A stretch of 50,968 bases of DNA from Candidatus Kapaibacterium sp. (GCA_025455065.1 JALONG010000032.1:1-50968); one strand, 5' to 3'; shown: positions 19,644 to 28,806, numbered from the stretch's first letter. Notes: generated from the letters alone by a model not told the origin. Numbers and translations: made by a program.

Positions 19644-19670
19644 TCATCCAAGCAATCAAGTGACCAAGCG
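19644..19670. repeat. octamer repeat (nnnCAAGn), period 8
   Basis: The sequence CCAAGCAATCAAGTGACCAAGCGA has CAAG recurring every 8 bp. The same octamer family (ACCAAGCA) forms a tandem array inside era at 41890-41929. It lies directly downstream of the ABC ATPase stop codon. Confidence 0.6.
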
Positions 19671-19671
19671 A

Positions 19672-20538
19672 CTACATAAGTTGTGAAAAATAGACATCTT
19701 CAAGCATCGGTGGAATTGGCTCAAAACCATGACCGGGAGGGCGTTCCGAAAGAATGTGGATGATAAGATTACCACTTTGCAAATGCGATGAAATGACCTT
19801 GTATTCAGCTTCATAGCGTACTTTTTCGGCTTTTGGAATAGCTTTTCTCCATAACGAACCTGCCAGCGAAGCTAGAAAATCTGCGGGTTTGCCGTGCGCG
19901 AGGACGCGCCCTTTGTTGATAATTGCCATATTTGTACAAAGATTGTTCACATCTTCCACCAAATGCGTGGAGAGAATAACGATAATATCTTCGCTGATTT
20001 CCGACAAGACGTTATTAAAGCGGTTACGCTCCTCGGGGTCAAGTCCCGCCGTCGGTTCGTCCACAATGACAATCTTGGGGCTGCCCAAAAGTGCCTGTGC
20101 AATGCCGAATCGCTGCCGCATACCGCCCGAAAACGTGTGTACATCACGTTTGCGATGCTCAAGAAGGTTTGTTTTTTCGAGCAGTGCGTGAATATGCTCC
20201 GTCCGCTCTCGACTTGGTTGCAAGCCCTTGAGCGTGGCAATATGTGTGAGCAAATCCAATGCGGAAATTTTTGGATACACACCAAAATCTTGTGGCAAAA
20301 AACCAAGTTGATGCTTGATATAGCGAGGTTCTTGGACTATATCTGTGCCGTTGAATGAGATTGTACCTGCATCCGGCGACTGCAAACCAACGATAGTTTT
20401 CATCAAGGTAGATTTTCCTGCTCCATTCGGACCTAAAAGCCCAAACATTCCGTTGGTGAGCGTAAGCGAGATGTTATCCAAAGCCTTTACGCCATTCATG
20501 TAGGTCTTGCAAAGGCTTGTCATTACTAGTGTGTTCAT
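19672..20538 (-). CDS. ABC transporter ATP-binding protein
   Basis: 288 residues. All ABC motifs are clear: Walker A LLGPNGAGKSTLMK, signature FSGGMRQRFGIA, Walker B IVIVDEPTAGLDP and the switch His in ILSTHLVED. The ATG at 20538 gives MNTLVMTSLCKTY directly before the ABC fold; an in-frame start at 20589 would add an unrelated extension. It powers the permease-peptidase encoded just downstream on the same strand; the order ATPase then permease is typical for ABC-2 exporters. Confidence 0.93.
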   Translation of the reverse strand: MNTLVMTSLCKTYMNGVKALDNISLTLTNGMFGLLGPNGAGKSTLMKTIVGLQSPDAGTISFNGTDIVQEPRYIKHQLGFLPQDFGVYPKISALDLLTHIATLKGLQPSRERTEHIHALLEKTNLLEHRKRDVHTFSGGMRQRFGIAQALLGSPKIVIVDEPTAGLDPEERNRFNNVLSEISEDIIVILSTHLVEDVNNLCTNMAIINKGRVLAHGKPADFLASLAGSLWRKAIPKAEKVRYEAEYKVISSHLQSGNLIIHILSERPPGHGFEPIPPMLEDVYFSQLM

Positions 20539-20663
20539 TGGTTGCTCGTATTTGAAGATGGAAAAAGTGGTTTTGTTCAGTTTGGGCAAAGAAGTGTCCT
20601 TCCCTTCGGAACAAGTGAGTGTCGAAGGGCTAAAAATGAGGTTTTACGCGGTTTGGGGAGGTG

Positions 20664-20876
20664 TTAGTCTGTTTCGGGGATGTATTCCAAAATATCTCCC
20701 GGTTGGCACTCAAGCGCCTTACAGATAGCCTCAAGCGTATCGAAGCGGATTCCTTTTGCTTTGCCCGTTTTCAGAATAGACAAATTTGCTTGCGTGATAC
20801 CAAGCCTTTCTGCTAATTCTTTGCTCTGCATTTTGCGCCTAGCCAGCATCACATCTACGTTTACAATGATTGGCAT
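20664..20876 (-). CDS. small Cro/CI-type HTH regulator (YozG-like)
   Basis: 70 residues forming a single Xre-family helix-turn-helix: SKELAERLGITQANLSILKT as helices 2-3, then FDTLEAICKALECQPGDILEY. This single-domain form is commonly encoded beside DUF2975 membrane proteins, and the gene 27 bp upstream (20904-21419) is one. The pair may act as regulator and membrane sensor. That link is inferred from repeated co-occurrence, not shown here. Confidence 0.85.
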   Translation of the reverse strand: MPIIVNVDVMLARRKMQSKELAERLGITQANLSILKTGKAKGIRFDTLEAICKALECQPGDILEYIPETD

Positions 20877-20903
20877 AATGGTTTCTCAGCTTGGGTTTCG
20901 GCG

Positions 20904-21419
20904 TTAAATGATTAAGTCTTGTTCGTTTTGCAAGTGAAGTCCCTGCTCAAAAATTGCCGCAATAAACAATGCGAATACTCCCAACAGTGCGTGGAGCGCG
21001 ACCAGTATCTCTGCGGGGGATTCGACTTCCCAGAAGATACGATGTGTAGCATAGACGATTGCGGGAATAGTCAAATTGGCGTATGTGAAATAGCGAAGCC
21101 GCATCATTCCTTGTTTTGTAAACCATTTCTGCTCTCGAAAAATAGCAACTACGGTGCTGACCATATAGAAAAACAAACCGTACAAGCCTATCAATGAAAC
21201 CATCGAAACCATTTGTGCGCCGATATTCTCACCGAGAAGAAAATTTTTCGTGCTGAATGGGTAGAGAATTGCATACCGCCTGCCTTCATTCAAAAGCTGA
21301 AACTGCGGCGTTTTCAGCATGAGAACAATCATTGCGTACAGTGCCGTTGCGCAATAACCTACGGCGAGAAATAAACTACAAGCATGAAGGACATTCGATA
21401 TGATACGAACAGTTTTCAT
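20904..21419 (-). CDS. DUF2975 family membrane protein
   Basis: 171 residues with four predicted membrane helices: about 10-35 (SLFLAVGYCATALYAMIVLM), 72-97 (MVSLIGLYGLFFYMVSTVVA), 110-130 (FTYANLTIPAIVYATH) and 138-160 (ILVALHALLGVFALFIAAIF). This layout, with EQKWFTKQGMMRLR in the central loop, is that of DUF2975. The ATG at 21419 opens the first helix cleanly. Its partner is the HTH gene downstream. Function unknown. Confidence 0.75.
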   Translation of the reverse strand: MKTVRIISNVLHACSLFLAVGYCATALYAMIVLMLKTPQFQLLNEGRRYAILYPFSTKNFLLGENIGAQMVSMVSLIGLYGLFFYMVSTVVAIFREQKWFTKQGMMRLRYFTYANLTIPAIVYATHRIFWEVESPAEILVALHALLGVFALFIAAIFEQGLHLQNEQDLII

Positions 21420-21622
21420 AAATGTTGAATACGGTGGAACAAGACGTTTGTTACTGTAAAAATACAAATAATTACTGCAAAACAATAATTTTTTCTTGTT
21501 AGGCATAAACAATCAAAAAAAAGGAACAGTAGTGTAATAATCTTGTCAACCATTTTCCATGAAGTGCCGGTCTTATCTTTCAAATCACGCAAAACTTTTT
21601 TCTTCACTTTTTGGAAACGACA

Positions 21623-23752
21623 ATGAAAACAATTAAAAGAACCCGCTTTACCTACCTTGTGGGAGCGGCTCTATTCCTTGCGGGAGTAATATCCTTGGGC
21701 GCAATCGCTTTTGCATCAAACTTTTCGCTGAACACTCTCTACGGCAGCGTCGGCACAATTCAAGGCGTGGTGCTGAACACAGCCGATTCCAAGCCGCTTG
21801 CAGGAGCGAAGGTGCGCCTTGGAAAAACGCTTGTTGCCACAACCGACGCGAAAGGCACATATACGCTTCATCCTGTGCCTGCCGGCATCCATTCGCTGAC
21901 AATTTCTGCTACTGACTTCAAACGGGTACTCATTACTGATATTACGGTGAAAAAAGATTCCGTAACCCTCATCAATGCTTGGCTCTCACCCGGAATTGAT
22001 GATAGTAATGACGACCTTGCAGCCCGCGACGAAGCAAAACAACCACCCGTGCAAACATCGCCCACGCAGCCTTGGAATTCTCAACGAGAAGCAGACACGC
22101 GCCCTCCGGGAACAATGGAGGAACTTGACGGTGGAAGGGCTTCAAGTATGAACGGTGCAGCACCGCCGAAAAGCATTGGGTTTGGGCATGATGTTCTGCT
22201 CTCCCGCAAGCCCTCTTCTGAAATGCTCCGCAGTATGAAAATGTCCACCGTAGCACAGCAAACATCATTGCCTGTGGATGTGGAACACAATACCGAAGAA
22301 TACGCCCACCAGAACGACAATGAATATCTTCTTGCCACGCAAAACCCGCTTTCTACCTTCTCCATAGACGTTGATAACGCCGCATACAGCAATATGCGCC
22401 GCTATTTGACGCAGCGCCAAATGCCGCCTAAAGACGCAATTCGCAGCGAGGAACTGGTGAATTATTTTCGGTACGATTACCCCCAACCGCGAGGCACAGA
22501 GCCGTTTTCCGTGAATACCGAATACGGTGCTTGCCCTTGGAACACACAGCACAAACTCGTTCACATAGGGCTGCAAGGCAAGCAAATACCGCTTTCGCAG
22601 CTTCCCGCATCGAATTTGGTGTTTTTGATTGACGTGTCAGGTTCGATGGATTCTCCCGAAAAATTACCGCTTTTGAAAGACGCATTTACGATGCTCACCA
22701 AGCAATTACGCCCGCAAGACCGCGTTGCTATTGTGGTCTATGCCGGAGCAGCAGGTGTGGTGCTATCTCCGACGGATGGCAGTGACAAAAACCGTATTTT
22801 TGCGGCACTGAACAATCTCAGCGCAGGCGGCTCTACGGCTGGTGGCGAAGGGATTAAACTCGCATATCATCTGGCGCGTCAGTATTTCATCAAAGGCGGC
22901 AATAATCGCGTTATTTTGGCGACGGACGGTGATTTTAACGTTGGCACATCCAGCGAAGGAGATTTGGTGCGTTTGATTGAAAAAGAGCGCGAATCAGGCG
23001 TATTTCTGACCGTTCTGGGCTTTGGTATGGGCAATTACAAAGACAGCAAAATGGAAAAACTTGCTGATAAAGGAAACGGCAACTATGCGTATATTGACAA
23101 TGCCCGCGAAGCAGAGCGTGTGCTTGTCGGGCAGATGCAAGGTACGCTCTACACGATTGCGAAAGACGTGAAAATCCAAGTCGAGTTCAACCCCTCACAG
23201 GTACAGGCGTACAGGCTCATCGGGTATGAAAATCGCCTTTTGGCAAAGGAAGATTTCAACAACGACACAAAAGATGCGGGCGAAATCGGTGCAGGACACA
23301 CCGTGACGGCGCTCTACGAGATTGTTCCTGTCGGCGTTGCATTTCAAAATCCCTCGGGAAATGGTTCGGTGGATGCGTTGAAATATCAAACGACACAACA
23401 GCAAAAACCGCTTGAAATCAAGATTGTACCGAATATTTCGACTGAACTGATGACCGTAAAAATTCGCTACAAAGAATCGGACGGCACGGTATCAAAACTA
23501 CTTGAGCGCCCCGTACCAAATATTGATGCGCCGTTGCAAGCTGCTTCTCAGAATTTCAAGTTTTCGGCTGCCGTTGCGGAATTTGCGATGATTCTCCGTG
23601 AGTCGCCCTTCAAAGCACAAGCCTCATACAATCAGGTGTTGAGCCTTGCCAGTGAATCGCTCGGCAAAGACACGGACGGCTACCGCGCAGAATTTATCCG
23701 CCTTGTGGAAACCGCACAAATGCTGACAAGTGGCGTTGTTCGTAACCGCTAA
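21623..23752 (+). CDS. YfbK-type VWA domain protein with N-terminal carboxypeptidase-regulatory-like domain
   Basis: 709 residues. An N-terminal membrane/signal segment (about 8-32, TYLVGAALFLAGVISLGAI) is followed by a beta-sandwich carboxypeptidase-regulatory-like domain (about 48-115, GVVLNTADSKPLAGAKV). A YfbK-type N-terminal region (NPLSTFSIDVDNAAYSNMRR) leads to a VWA domain with MIDAS motif DVSGSMDS (Asp337), then a DUF3520-like C-terminus. It sits upstream of an ECF sigma factor and an anti-sigma-like gene, suggesting a surface-sensing or adhesion unit. The ATG at 21623 is preferred to an in-frame TTG at 21611. Confidence 0.88.
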   Translation: MKTIKRTRFTYLVGAALFLAGVISLGAIAFASNFSLNTLYGSVGTIQGVVLNTADSKPLAGAKVRLGKTLVATTDAKGTYTLHPVPAGIHSLTISATDFKRVLITDITVKKDSVTLINAWLSPGIDDSNDDLAARDEAKQPPVQTSPTQPWNSQREADTRPPGTMEELDGGRASSMNGAAPPKSIGFGHDVLLSRKPSSEMLRSMKMSTVAQQTSLPVDVEHNTEEYAHQNDNEYLLATQNPLSTFSIDVDNAAYSNMRRYLTQRQMPPKDAIRSEELVNYFRYDYPQPRGTEPFSVNTEYGACPWNTQHKLVHIGLQGKQIPLSQLPASNLVFLIDVSGSMDSPEKLPLLKDAFTMLTKQLRPQDRVAIVVYAGAAGVVLSPTDGSDKNRIFAALNNLSAGGSTAGGEGIKLAYHLARQYFIKGGNNRVILATDGDFNVGTSSEGDLVRLIEKERESGVFLTVLGFGMGNYKDSKMEKLADKGNGNYAYIDNAREAERVLVGQMQGTLYTIAKDVKIQVEFNPSQVQAYRLIGYENRLLAKEDFNNDTKDAGEIGAGHTVTALYEIVPVGVAFQNPSGNGSVDALKYQTTQQQKPLEIKIVPNISTELMTVKIRYKESDGTVSKLLERPVPNIDAPLQAASQNFKFSAAVAEFAMILRESPFKAQASYNQVLSLASESLGKDTDGYRAEFIRLVETAQMLTSGVVRNR

Positions 23753-23774
23753 AAACGTGTATAGTTCGTGGAAA

Positions 23775-23861
23775 GCCGTTCTACCGTTTGTAACGGTAGG
23801 ACGGCACACGATAAAAACAGTACATTCTACGCCGTCCTACGCTTGCAAAGCGTAGAACGGC
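23775..23861. repeat. pair of nested palindromic hairpins (REP/MITE-like)
   Basis: Hairpin 1: GCCGTTCTACCGTT (23775-23788) pairs with AACGGTAGGACGGC (23792-23805), 14 bp with one G-T pair and a 3-nt loop. Hairpin 2: GCCGTCCTACGCTT (23831-23844) pairs with AAGCGTAGAACGGC (23848-23861), 14 bp with one A-C mismatch and a 3-nt loop. The outer arm of hairpin 1 also complements the outer arm of hairpin 2, as do the two inner arms, so the whole 87 bp is a nested inverted repeat. It lies between the VWA gene and the ECF sigma gene. Confidence 0.8.
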
Positions 23862-23882
23862 TTACCACAACACATTTCCCTC

Positions 23883-24578
23883 GTGAACACCCAAGAAATC
23901 ACACTCCGCGCCACATTGGAACGCTATTGCCGCGAACAAAGCGAAGAAGCGTTCCGTGCAGTGTACGATGCCTGTAAGCAGCATATTTACAGGTTGTCCG
24001 TGCATTTATGCGGACGTAGGGATAGTGCAAAAGATTTATCGCAGGAAATTTGGATTAAGCTATGGAAGCATTTATGCGGCTTTCGGGGGGAATCGAAACT
24101 TTTTTCGTGGTTGTATCGGGTGGGGATGAACGTGTTTTTGGATAAAAAGAACTCATTTGTGGGCGCGGCGCTTGTAAGCGGCTCTGAATCTCGCCGCAAG
24201 GCTATTTACAAAGAAATCTCGGCAAGCGAATTTCTGGCAGAAATGAGCAATGAAGCGGCTTCCACGCAAACAAACCTCGCTCCGCCGAATGGTCACAATC
24301 CCGCGATAGTGGTGGAGAACGTTTCCGCTCAAGAACTCGTGGAGCAAGCACTCATGCGCCTTTCCAATGGCGAACGCACAGTATTTGTCGCAAAACATTA
24401 CCACGATTTGACGTTCAAAGAAATTGCCGAAGAACTCGGTACACACGAAGGAACGGCGAAAACGCTGCATTTCCGCGCACTCAAAAAAATGCAAACGCTC
24501 CTTGCCGCTCATTACGCAGAACTCAGTGATAATGCTCTTTCTCACACTGCTTCAAAATCAATTTCCACAAACGCATGA
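23883..24578 (+). CDS. ECF-family RNA polymerase sigma factor
   Basis: 231 residues. Region 2 is seen in IYRLSVHLCGRRDSAKDLSQEIWIKLWKHL (residues about 36-65) with the -10 binding segment after it, and region 4 in LSNGERTVFVAKHYHDLTFKEIAEELGTHEGTAKTLHFRALKKM (about 165-210), which holds the -35 helix-turn-helix. The start is GTG at 23883. The linker between regions 2 and 4 is unusually long (about 65 residues). The stop TGA overlaps the next ATG (ATGA, 24575-24578), so it is coupled to the anti-sigma-like gene. Confidence 0.9.
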   Translation: MNTQEITLRATLERYCREQSEEAFRAVYDACKQHIYRLSVHLCGRRDSAKDLSQEIWIKLWKHLCGFRGESKLFSWLYRVGMNVFLDKKNSFVGAALVSGSESRRKAIYKEISASEFLAEMSNEAASTQTNLAPPNGHNPAIVVENVSAQELVEQALMRLSNGERTVFVAKHYHDLTFKEIAEELGTHEGTAKTLHFRALKKMQTLLAAHYAELSDNALSHTASKSISTNA

Positions 24579-25582
24579 ACTTCCCCGACCACATACAAAC
24601 GCTGATGCTCTCTGCGCTTTACGGCGAAATGACAGCAAAAGAGCAGCAAGAATGGGAACAAATTCTTGCGGGAAATGACGCTGCAAAACAAGAATTTGAG
24701 CGCCTACAAAGGACGATTGGGATTCTCAACGAAGCAGAAAAAGAAGAAAAATCCACGAAAAATGCAGAAGAAGACACCTTCTACGAAGAGCAATGGAGCG
24801 CTCTCCAGCGTTTGCGGCAAGAGGAAAAGAAACCCGTTATTCTCACCCTTCCCGAAGTAAAACCACGCGCACAATTCTTCCAAATGCCGCGCCGTTACTT
24901 GGCTGCGGCGACCGTTTTGATATTGCTCGGCTTTGGTGTAAGTGTGTACCGTTGGCAGTTGAAAGAAGAACACGCCCTAACGCAAGCTGTAAAGCCACCT
25001 TCAGAGAAAAGCGCTGAAAGCCCAAATAATACGGCATTTTCTGACAACGCCCCAGCTTCAAGTAATGAAACGGTTTTGGGGGATGCTACTCCCAATAGCT
25101 CACCAAATCGTGCTTTCGGAATAGCAACACAAAAACAGGCAACACCAACATCCATACAAGGGAATGACGCTCCCGCACAACGAGCCGATGATATTCTTTT
25201 GCCCAAAGACCGCGATAATACTCCATCAGGCGCAGCTATGCCCAAAGAGCAGGAGCAAAAACCGACGCAGCAAAGCAAGGAAGTATTGGAAGAAAAACAG
25301 GATGCAGCAAAAAGAGAAATACCCACACAAAGCGCACCAATACAAGCAGAAACGGAAACCAACCGTGCTGCTTCGGAGGAGCAACACCCAACAATAATGG
25401 AACAAAAAAGTTCCGCGAAGCCTGATGTCATGCGCCTGTACAGCGCTCCGGCATCTACAACGCCGCCGGGAGGAAAATTCTTACCACAAAACAACGCCGT
25501 GCGAAAAAGCATTTCTTCAACAGGAGCGACAATGCGGCTGGACAGCGCACAAAAGCGGGATTCTCTTCGGAACAATCGGTAA
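24575..25582 (+). CDS. probable membrane anti-sigma factor
   Basis: 335 residues with one membrane helix at about 108-125 (YLAAATVLILLGFGVSVY). The cytoplasmic N-terminal part (1-105) is helical and acidic and would bind the sigma factor; it lacks the His-x3-Cys-x2-Cys zinc motif of ZAS-type anti-sigmas. The roughly 210-residue outer part is Pro/Gln/Ser/Lys-rich low complexity with no recognised fold. The call rests on topology and on the 4-bp overlap with the ECF sigma gene upstream. It converges with the T9SS cargo gene 15 bp further on. Confidence 0.7.
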   Translation: MNFPDHIQTLMLSALYGEMTAKEQQEWEQILAGNDAAKQEFERLQRTIGILNEAEKEEKSTKNAEEDTFYEEQWSALQRLRQEEKKPVILTLPEVKPRAQFFQMPRRYLAAATVLILLGFGVSVYRWQLKEEHALTQAVKPPSEKSAESPNNTAFSDNAPASSNETVLGDATPNSSPNRAFGIATQKQATPTSIQGNDAPAQRADDILLPKDRDNTPSGAAMPKEQEQKPTQQSKEVLEEKQDAAKREIPTQSAPIQAETETNRAASEEQHPTIMEQKSSAKPDVMRLYSAPASTTPPGGKFLPQNNAVRKSISSTGATMRLDSAQKRDSLRNNR

Positions 25583-25597
25583 ACTTTTCACCAAGCT

Positions 25598-27247
25598 TTA
25601 TCGAATAACGTGGAATGGTACTCTCACCGTTTCGTGTGGCGTTACAACAATGCAGGTGTATGTTCCTTGGGCAAATTGACTTAAAGGCTGCGTAAATCTG
25701 AACACGCCCGACTGATACTGACCATTGCAAATATCCGCCTGTTTGCGCCCCAGCATATCCACGATACTACACTCAATCGGCATTGTTTGAGACAAGGCAA
25801 TATTTACGGTGAGTTCATTGGAAGCAGGATTCGGATAAACCTTGGTTTCAACGCGATTACTTGTTATTTGCGTATCTTCAATACGCACCGAAACAGGAAC
25901 ACTACGAGCCTGCCGTGAGCAATTCACATCGTCCGTATCAAGGTCTAGCAAATACTCTATCGTGTACGTTCCTGTGCCTCTAAACCAAGCACTACCTTTG
26001 GGTGTAATTTCAAAAAACTCCGTTGCCTCAAGAAAGCCGTTCCTTACTGGGTATTCGCCGCTAATGTAGCGCCACCCGTGAGGCGAAAATGTCAAAACGG
26101 GTACACCGTTGATATAGGCATTAGCACGAGGATTAATGCCGTTTGAGCGAAATTTTTCTGCATTGATACGAAAAGAACCTGTGTAACGGATAGGCGTATT
26201 CGCAGTTATGGTAGAGGGTGATTGGAGTGTTGTTGCGATAGTGGTCAAGACCGTGCAATTATTTGTGGTCGCGCTAGGCATCGTTGCAGTAGCGTTTGTA
26301 GCAATCGTAATTGTGACTGGATTGCTCCGAAAAACTTTGCGACATTCACTCACGTCGTTGTCAGTAACAACACTATACTCAAAAGTGTACGTTCCTGCTC
26401 CTCGAAACCAAGCGCTATTTGCTGCAATGACCTGCATATTCTCCGTTGCTTCAAGAAAACCATTATTCATCGGGTATGTACCGCCCAGATATGCTAGACG
26501 ATTGGCACTATAAGCAGCACTACCACGCAGACCATTCCCACCGTTAATATGTATATATGATTGTGGATTTGTGCCACCACTACTAAACTGCGATGCCAGC
26601 ATACGAAAAAAGCCATCAAATCTAATTGGTGTGTTGAGATTTGTAATTACGGAAGGACCTGCTAATCGAGTTTCTACGGTGGCAATCGTTGTACACATAA
26701 CAAGCGTTGTTGCTGTCGTGGCAATCGAAAGCACTAATGGTGCGCTCCGAACAATTCTTCGGCAATTCAGTATATCATTATCCACCGCCAATACCCATTC
26801 GACGTAATACACACCTGCACCCTTGTACCATGCGCTGTTTTGTGGTGTTAATTCCCAATATTCCGTTCCTTCGATAAAACCTTCCAATTCGGGATAAATA
26901 CCTCCAATGCGCCGCAAACCGTTATTTTGCGCACCAATGAGCAATGAACCGTTGATATAGAAAGAGGCAGAAGGATTTTCAGCATTACCGCGAAAACGGT
27001 TTGCATTGATACGAAACGTTGTTTGCAAGCGCACAGGCGTTTGTGGGCTTGCCAGTGCAGTGGTTGTTTGAGTAAATACCCTCACGTTTGTTACTTGCGA
27101 ACACTGCTGTTGAGCATGGCACTCTTCTCCAAACCGGACTACAGCAAGGAGAACAGTTATTATCAGGGGTTTGATACACGATTGCATACTGAAACGGATA
27201 AATAGGAAAACACTACTTGGAGAAAATAAGGATAATTTGCTCATCAT
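25598..27247 (-). CDS. secreted three-repeat protein with T9SS C-terminal sorting domain
   Basis: About 549 residues. The secretion signal is the hydrophobic stretch PLIITVLLAVV before HAQQQ. Three homologous units of about 140 residues follow, each with NP..YING, a YP...GF.E.TE segment, a SAW[FY][RK]G[AT]G.Y..E core, a DND/DTDD..C pair and an R-S-x-P ending. The last 80 residues form a type A Por sorting domain: VYPNPASNELTVNI, DMLGRK, FAQGTY and a terminal basic strand. It is probably exported by T9SS and anchored or released. The start is uncertain: AGGAGT at 27251-27256 supports 27247 or 27244, while 27187 would give a shorter classical signal peptide. Confidence 0.87.
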   Translation of the reverse strand: MMSKLSLFSPSSVFLFIRFSMQSCIKPLIITVLLAVVRFGEECHAQQQCSQVTNVRVFTQTTTALASPQTPVRLQTTFRINANRFRGNAENPSASFYINGSLLIGAQNNGLRRIGGIYPELEGFIEGTEYWELTPQNSAWYKGAGVYYVEWVLAVDNDILNCRRIVRSAPLVLSIATTATTLVMCTTIATVETRLAGPSVITNLNTPIRFDGFFRMLASQFSSGGTNPQSYIHINGGNGLRGSAAYSANRLAYLGGTYPMNNGFLEATENMQVIAANSAWFRGAGTYTFEYSVVTDNDVSECRKVFRSNPVTITIATNATATMPSATTNNCTVLTTIATTLQSPSTITANTPIRYTGSFRINAEKFRSNGINPRANAYINGVPVLTFSPHGWRYISGEYPVRNGFLEATEFFEITPKGSAWFRGTGTYTIEYLLDLDTDDVNCSRQARSVPVSVRIEDTQITSNRVETKVYPNPASNELTVNIALSQTMPIECSIVDMLGRKQADICNGQYQSGVFRFTQPLSQFAQGTYTCIVVTPHETVRVPFHVIR

Positions 27248-27264
27248 CAAACTCCTGCTTTACA

Positions 27265-28806
27265 TTATTCTCCCTGAACAACAGCGTTGATAACACCACG
27301 TTCAATCAAATCCCGCACCGCTTCTACGTCGTCATAGACAACGCGATCAATCTCCATAAACGGCACTTTGGCGCGAATCGCCCCACGAACCGCTTCCAGA
27401 GCCACACTGGAGCGGAGCGGCTTCAGAAAATCCACACCCTGCGCGGCGCATAAAAGCTCAATCGCCAGCACACGCTCCAGATTTTGCACCACACGCCAGC
27501 CTTTTTGCGCAGCGATGCTGCCCATAGAATTATGGTCTTCCTGATTCGCACTCGTGGGAATGGAATCCACACTCGCCGGATGGCATAAAACCTTGTTTTC
27601 GGAGACAATCGAAGCGGCGGTGTACTGCGCAATCATCAACCCCGAATTTAAGCCGCCTTTGGGGGCGAGAAAGCGCGGAAGTCCTGATAACGCGCCGTTC
27701 ACAAGACGCTCAGTCCGACGCTCCGAGATATTGGCAAGTTCCGCGCAGGCAATCGCCAGAAAATCGAGTGCTAACGCGAGCGGCTGCCCGTGAAAATTTC
27801 CACCTTCCAAATGGACACCGTCCGCAGGATTATCGCCTTCAGGAAAAATAAGCGGATTGTCCGTCGCAGCATTGATTTCACGCTCAATCACCGACCGCAC
27901 ATAGCCGATAGCATCCCGCGAAGCCCCGTGAACTTGCGGCATACAGCGCAGCGAATACGCATCTTGCACACGATTGTCCACCGCCGCGTCGCGGTGCGAT
28001 TCTCTAATTTCGCTGCCTTGCATGAGATTCCGCAAGTTCTGTGCGGATTGTAGCTGCCCCGAAAAACCGCGTACTTTGTGCAAACGCTCGTCAAACGCCC
28101 TGTCCGTGCCGCGTAGAGCCTCTGCCGACAGCGCACCGGCGATGTCTGCGGTCTCGGAAAGTTGCAATGCTTTATGCACCGACAATGCCCCAAAAGCACA
28201 CATCATCTGCGTTCCGTTAATCATCGCCAAGCCCTCTTTAGCTTGCAAACGAATGGGTTTGATGCCGTGTTCAGCAAGCACATCGAATGAAGGCTTGATT
28301 GTACCTTCCTTTGTGAGGATACGCCCTTTGCCGATTGCAGCCAGCGCAATATGCGACAACTGCACCAAATCCCCGCTACTGCCCACAGAACCTTGCTCCG
28401 GCACGGCAGGAACGATGTCCGCATTGAGCATTTGCACTAATGTTTCGAGCGTTTCCACACGAATCCCCGAATAGCCCTTCGCAAGAGCATTGATGCGGAG
28501 CACCAGCATTGCCCGCACGAAATGGCGGGGTATCCACGCGCCAGCACCAACGCTGTGTGAAATAATCAAATTTTCCTGAAGCTGCTCCAAATCTTCCCGC
28601 GAAATCCGCACATTGGCAAACTCGCCAAAGCCTGTGGTGATGCCATAGACAGCCTCGTTGGATTCTACGTGATGCTCCACCACAGCGCGAGAGCGTTTTA
28701 CTGCCTGTTTTGCTTCGGAGCCAAGTTCTACGCGATGTTCAGGCGACGTAGCAATGCGGGCTACATCGTCCAGCGTGAGGGAATTTCCGTCGAGAAAGGT
28801 GGTCAT
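27265..28806 (-). CDS. hutH: histidine ammonia-lyase
   Basis: 513 residues, full length. It removes ammonia from histidine to give urocanate, the first step of histidine use. Landmarks are YGITTGFGEF (Tyr54), the MIO segment GSVGSSGDL (Ser143-Ser144-Gly145), NPL(I)FPEGD and the C-terminal SIPTSANQEDHNSMG. The first residue of the cofactor tripeptide is Ser, while classical enzymes have Ala-Ser-Gly; the central Ser and Gly are kept. The start ATG overlaps the stop of the methyltransferase gene upstream (ATGA). It is the last gene of the hut operon. Confidence 0.95.
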   Translation of the reverse strand: MTTFLDGNSLTLDDVARIATSPEHRVELGSEAKQAVKRSRAVVEHHVESNEAVYGITTGFGEFANVRISREDLEQLQENLIISHSVGAGAWIPRHFVRAMLVLRINALAKGYSGIRVETLETLVQMLNADIVPAVPEQGSVGSSGDLVQLSHIALAAIGKGRILTKEGTIKPSFDVLAEHGIKPIRLQAKEGLAMINGTQMMCAFGALSVHKALQLSETADIAGALSAEALRGTDRAFDERLHKVRGFSGQLQSAQNLRNLMQGSEIRESHRDAAVDNRVQDAYSLRCMPQVHGASRDAIGYVRSVIEREINAATDNPLIFPEGDNPADGVHLEGGNFHGQPLALALDFLAIACAELANISERRTERLVNGALSGLPRFLAPKGGLNSGLMIAQYTAASIVSENKVLCHPASVDSIPTSANQEDHNSMGSIAAQKGWRVVQNLERVLAIELLCAAQGVDFLKPLRSSVALEAVRGAIRAKVPFMEIDRVVYDDVEAVRDLIERGVINAVVQGE

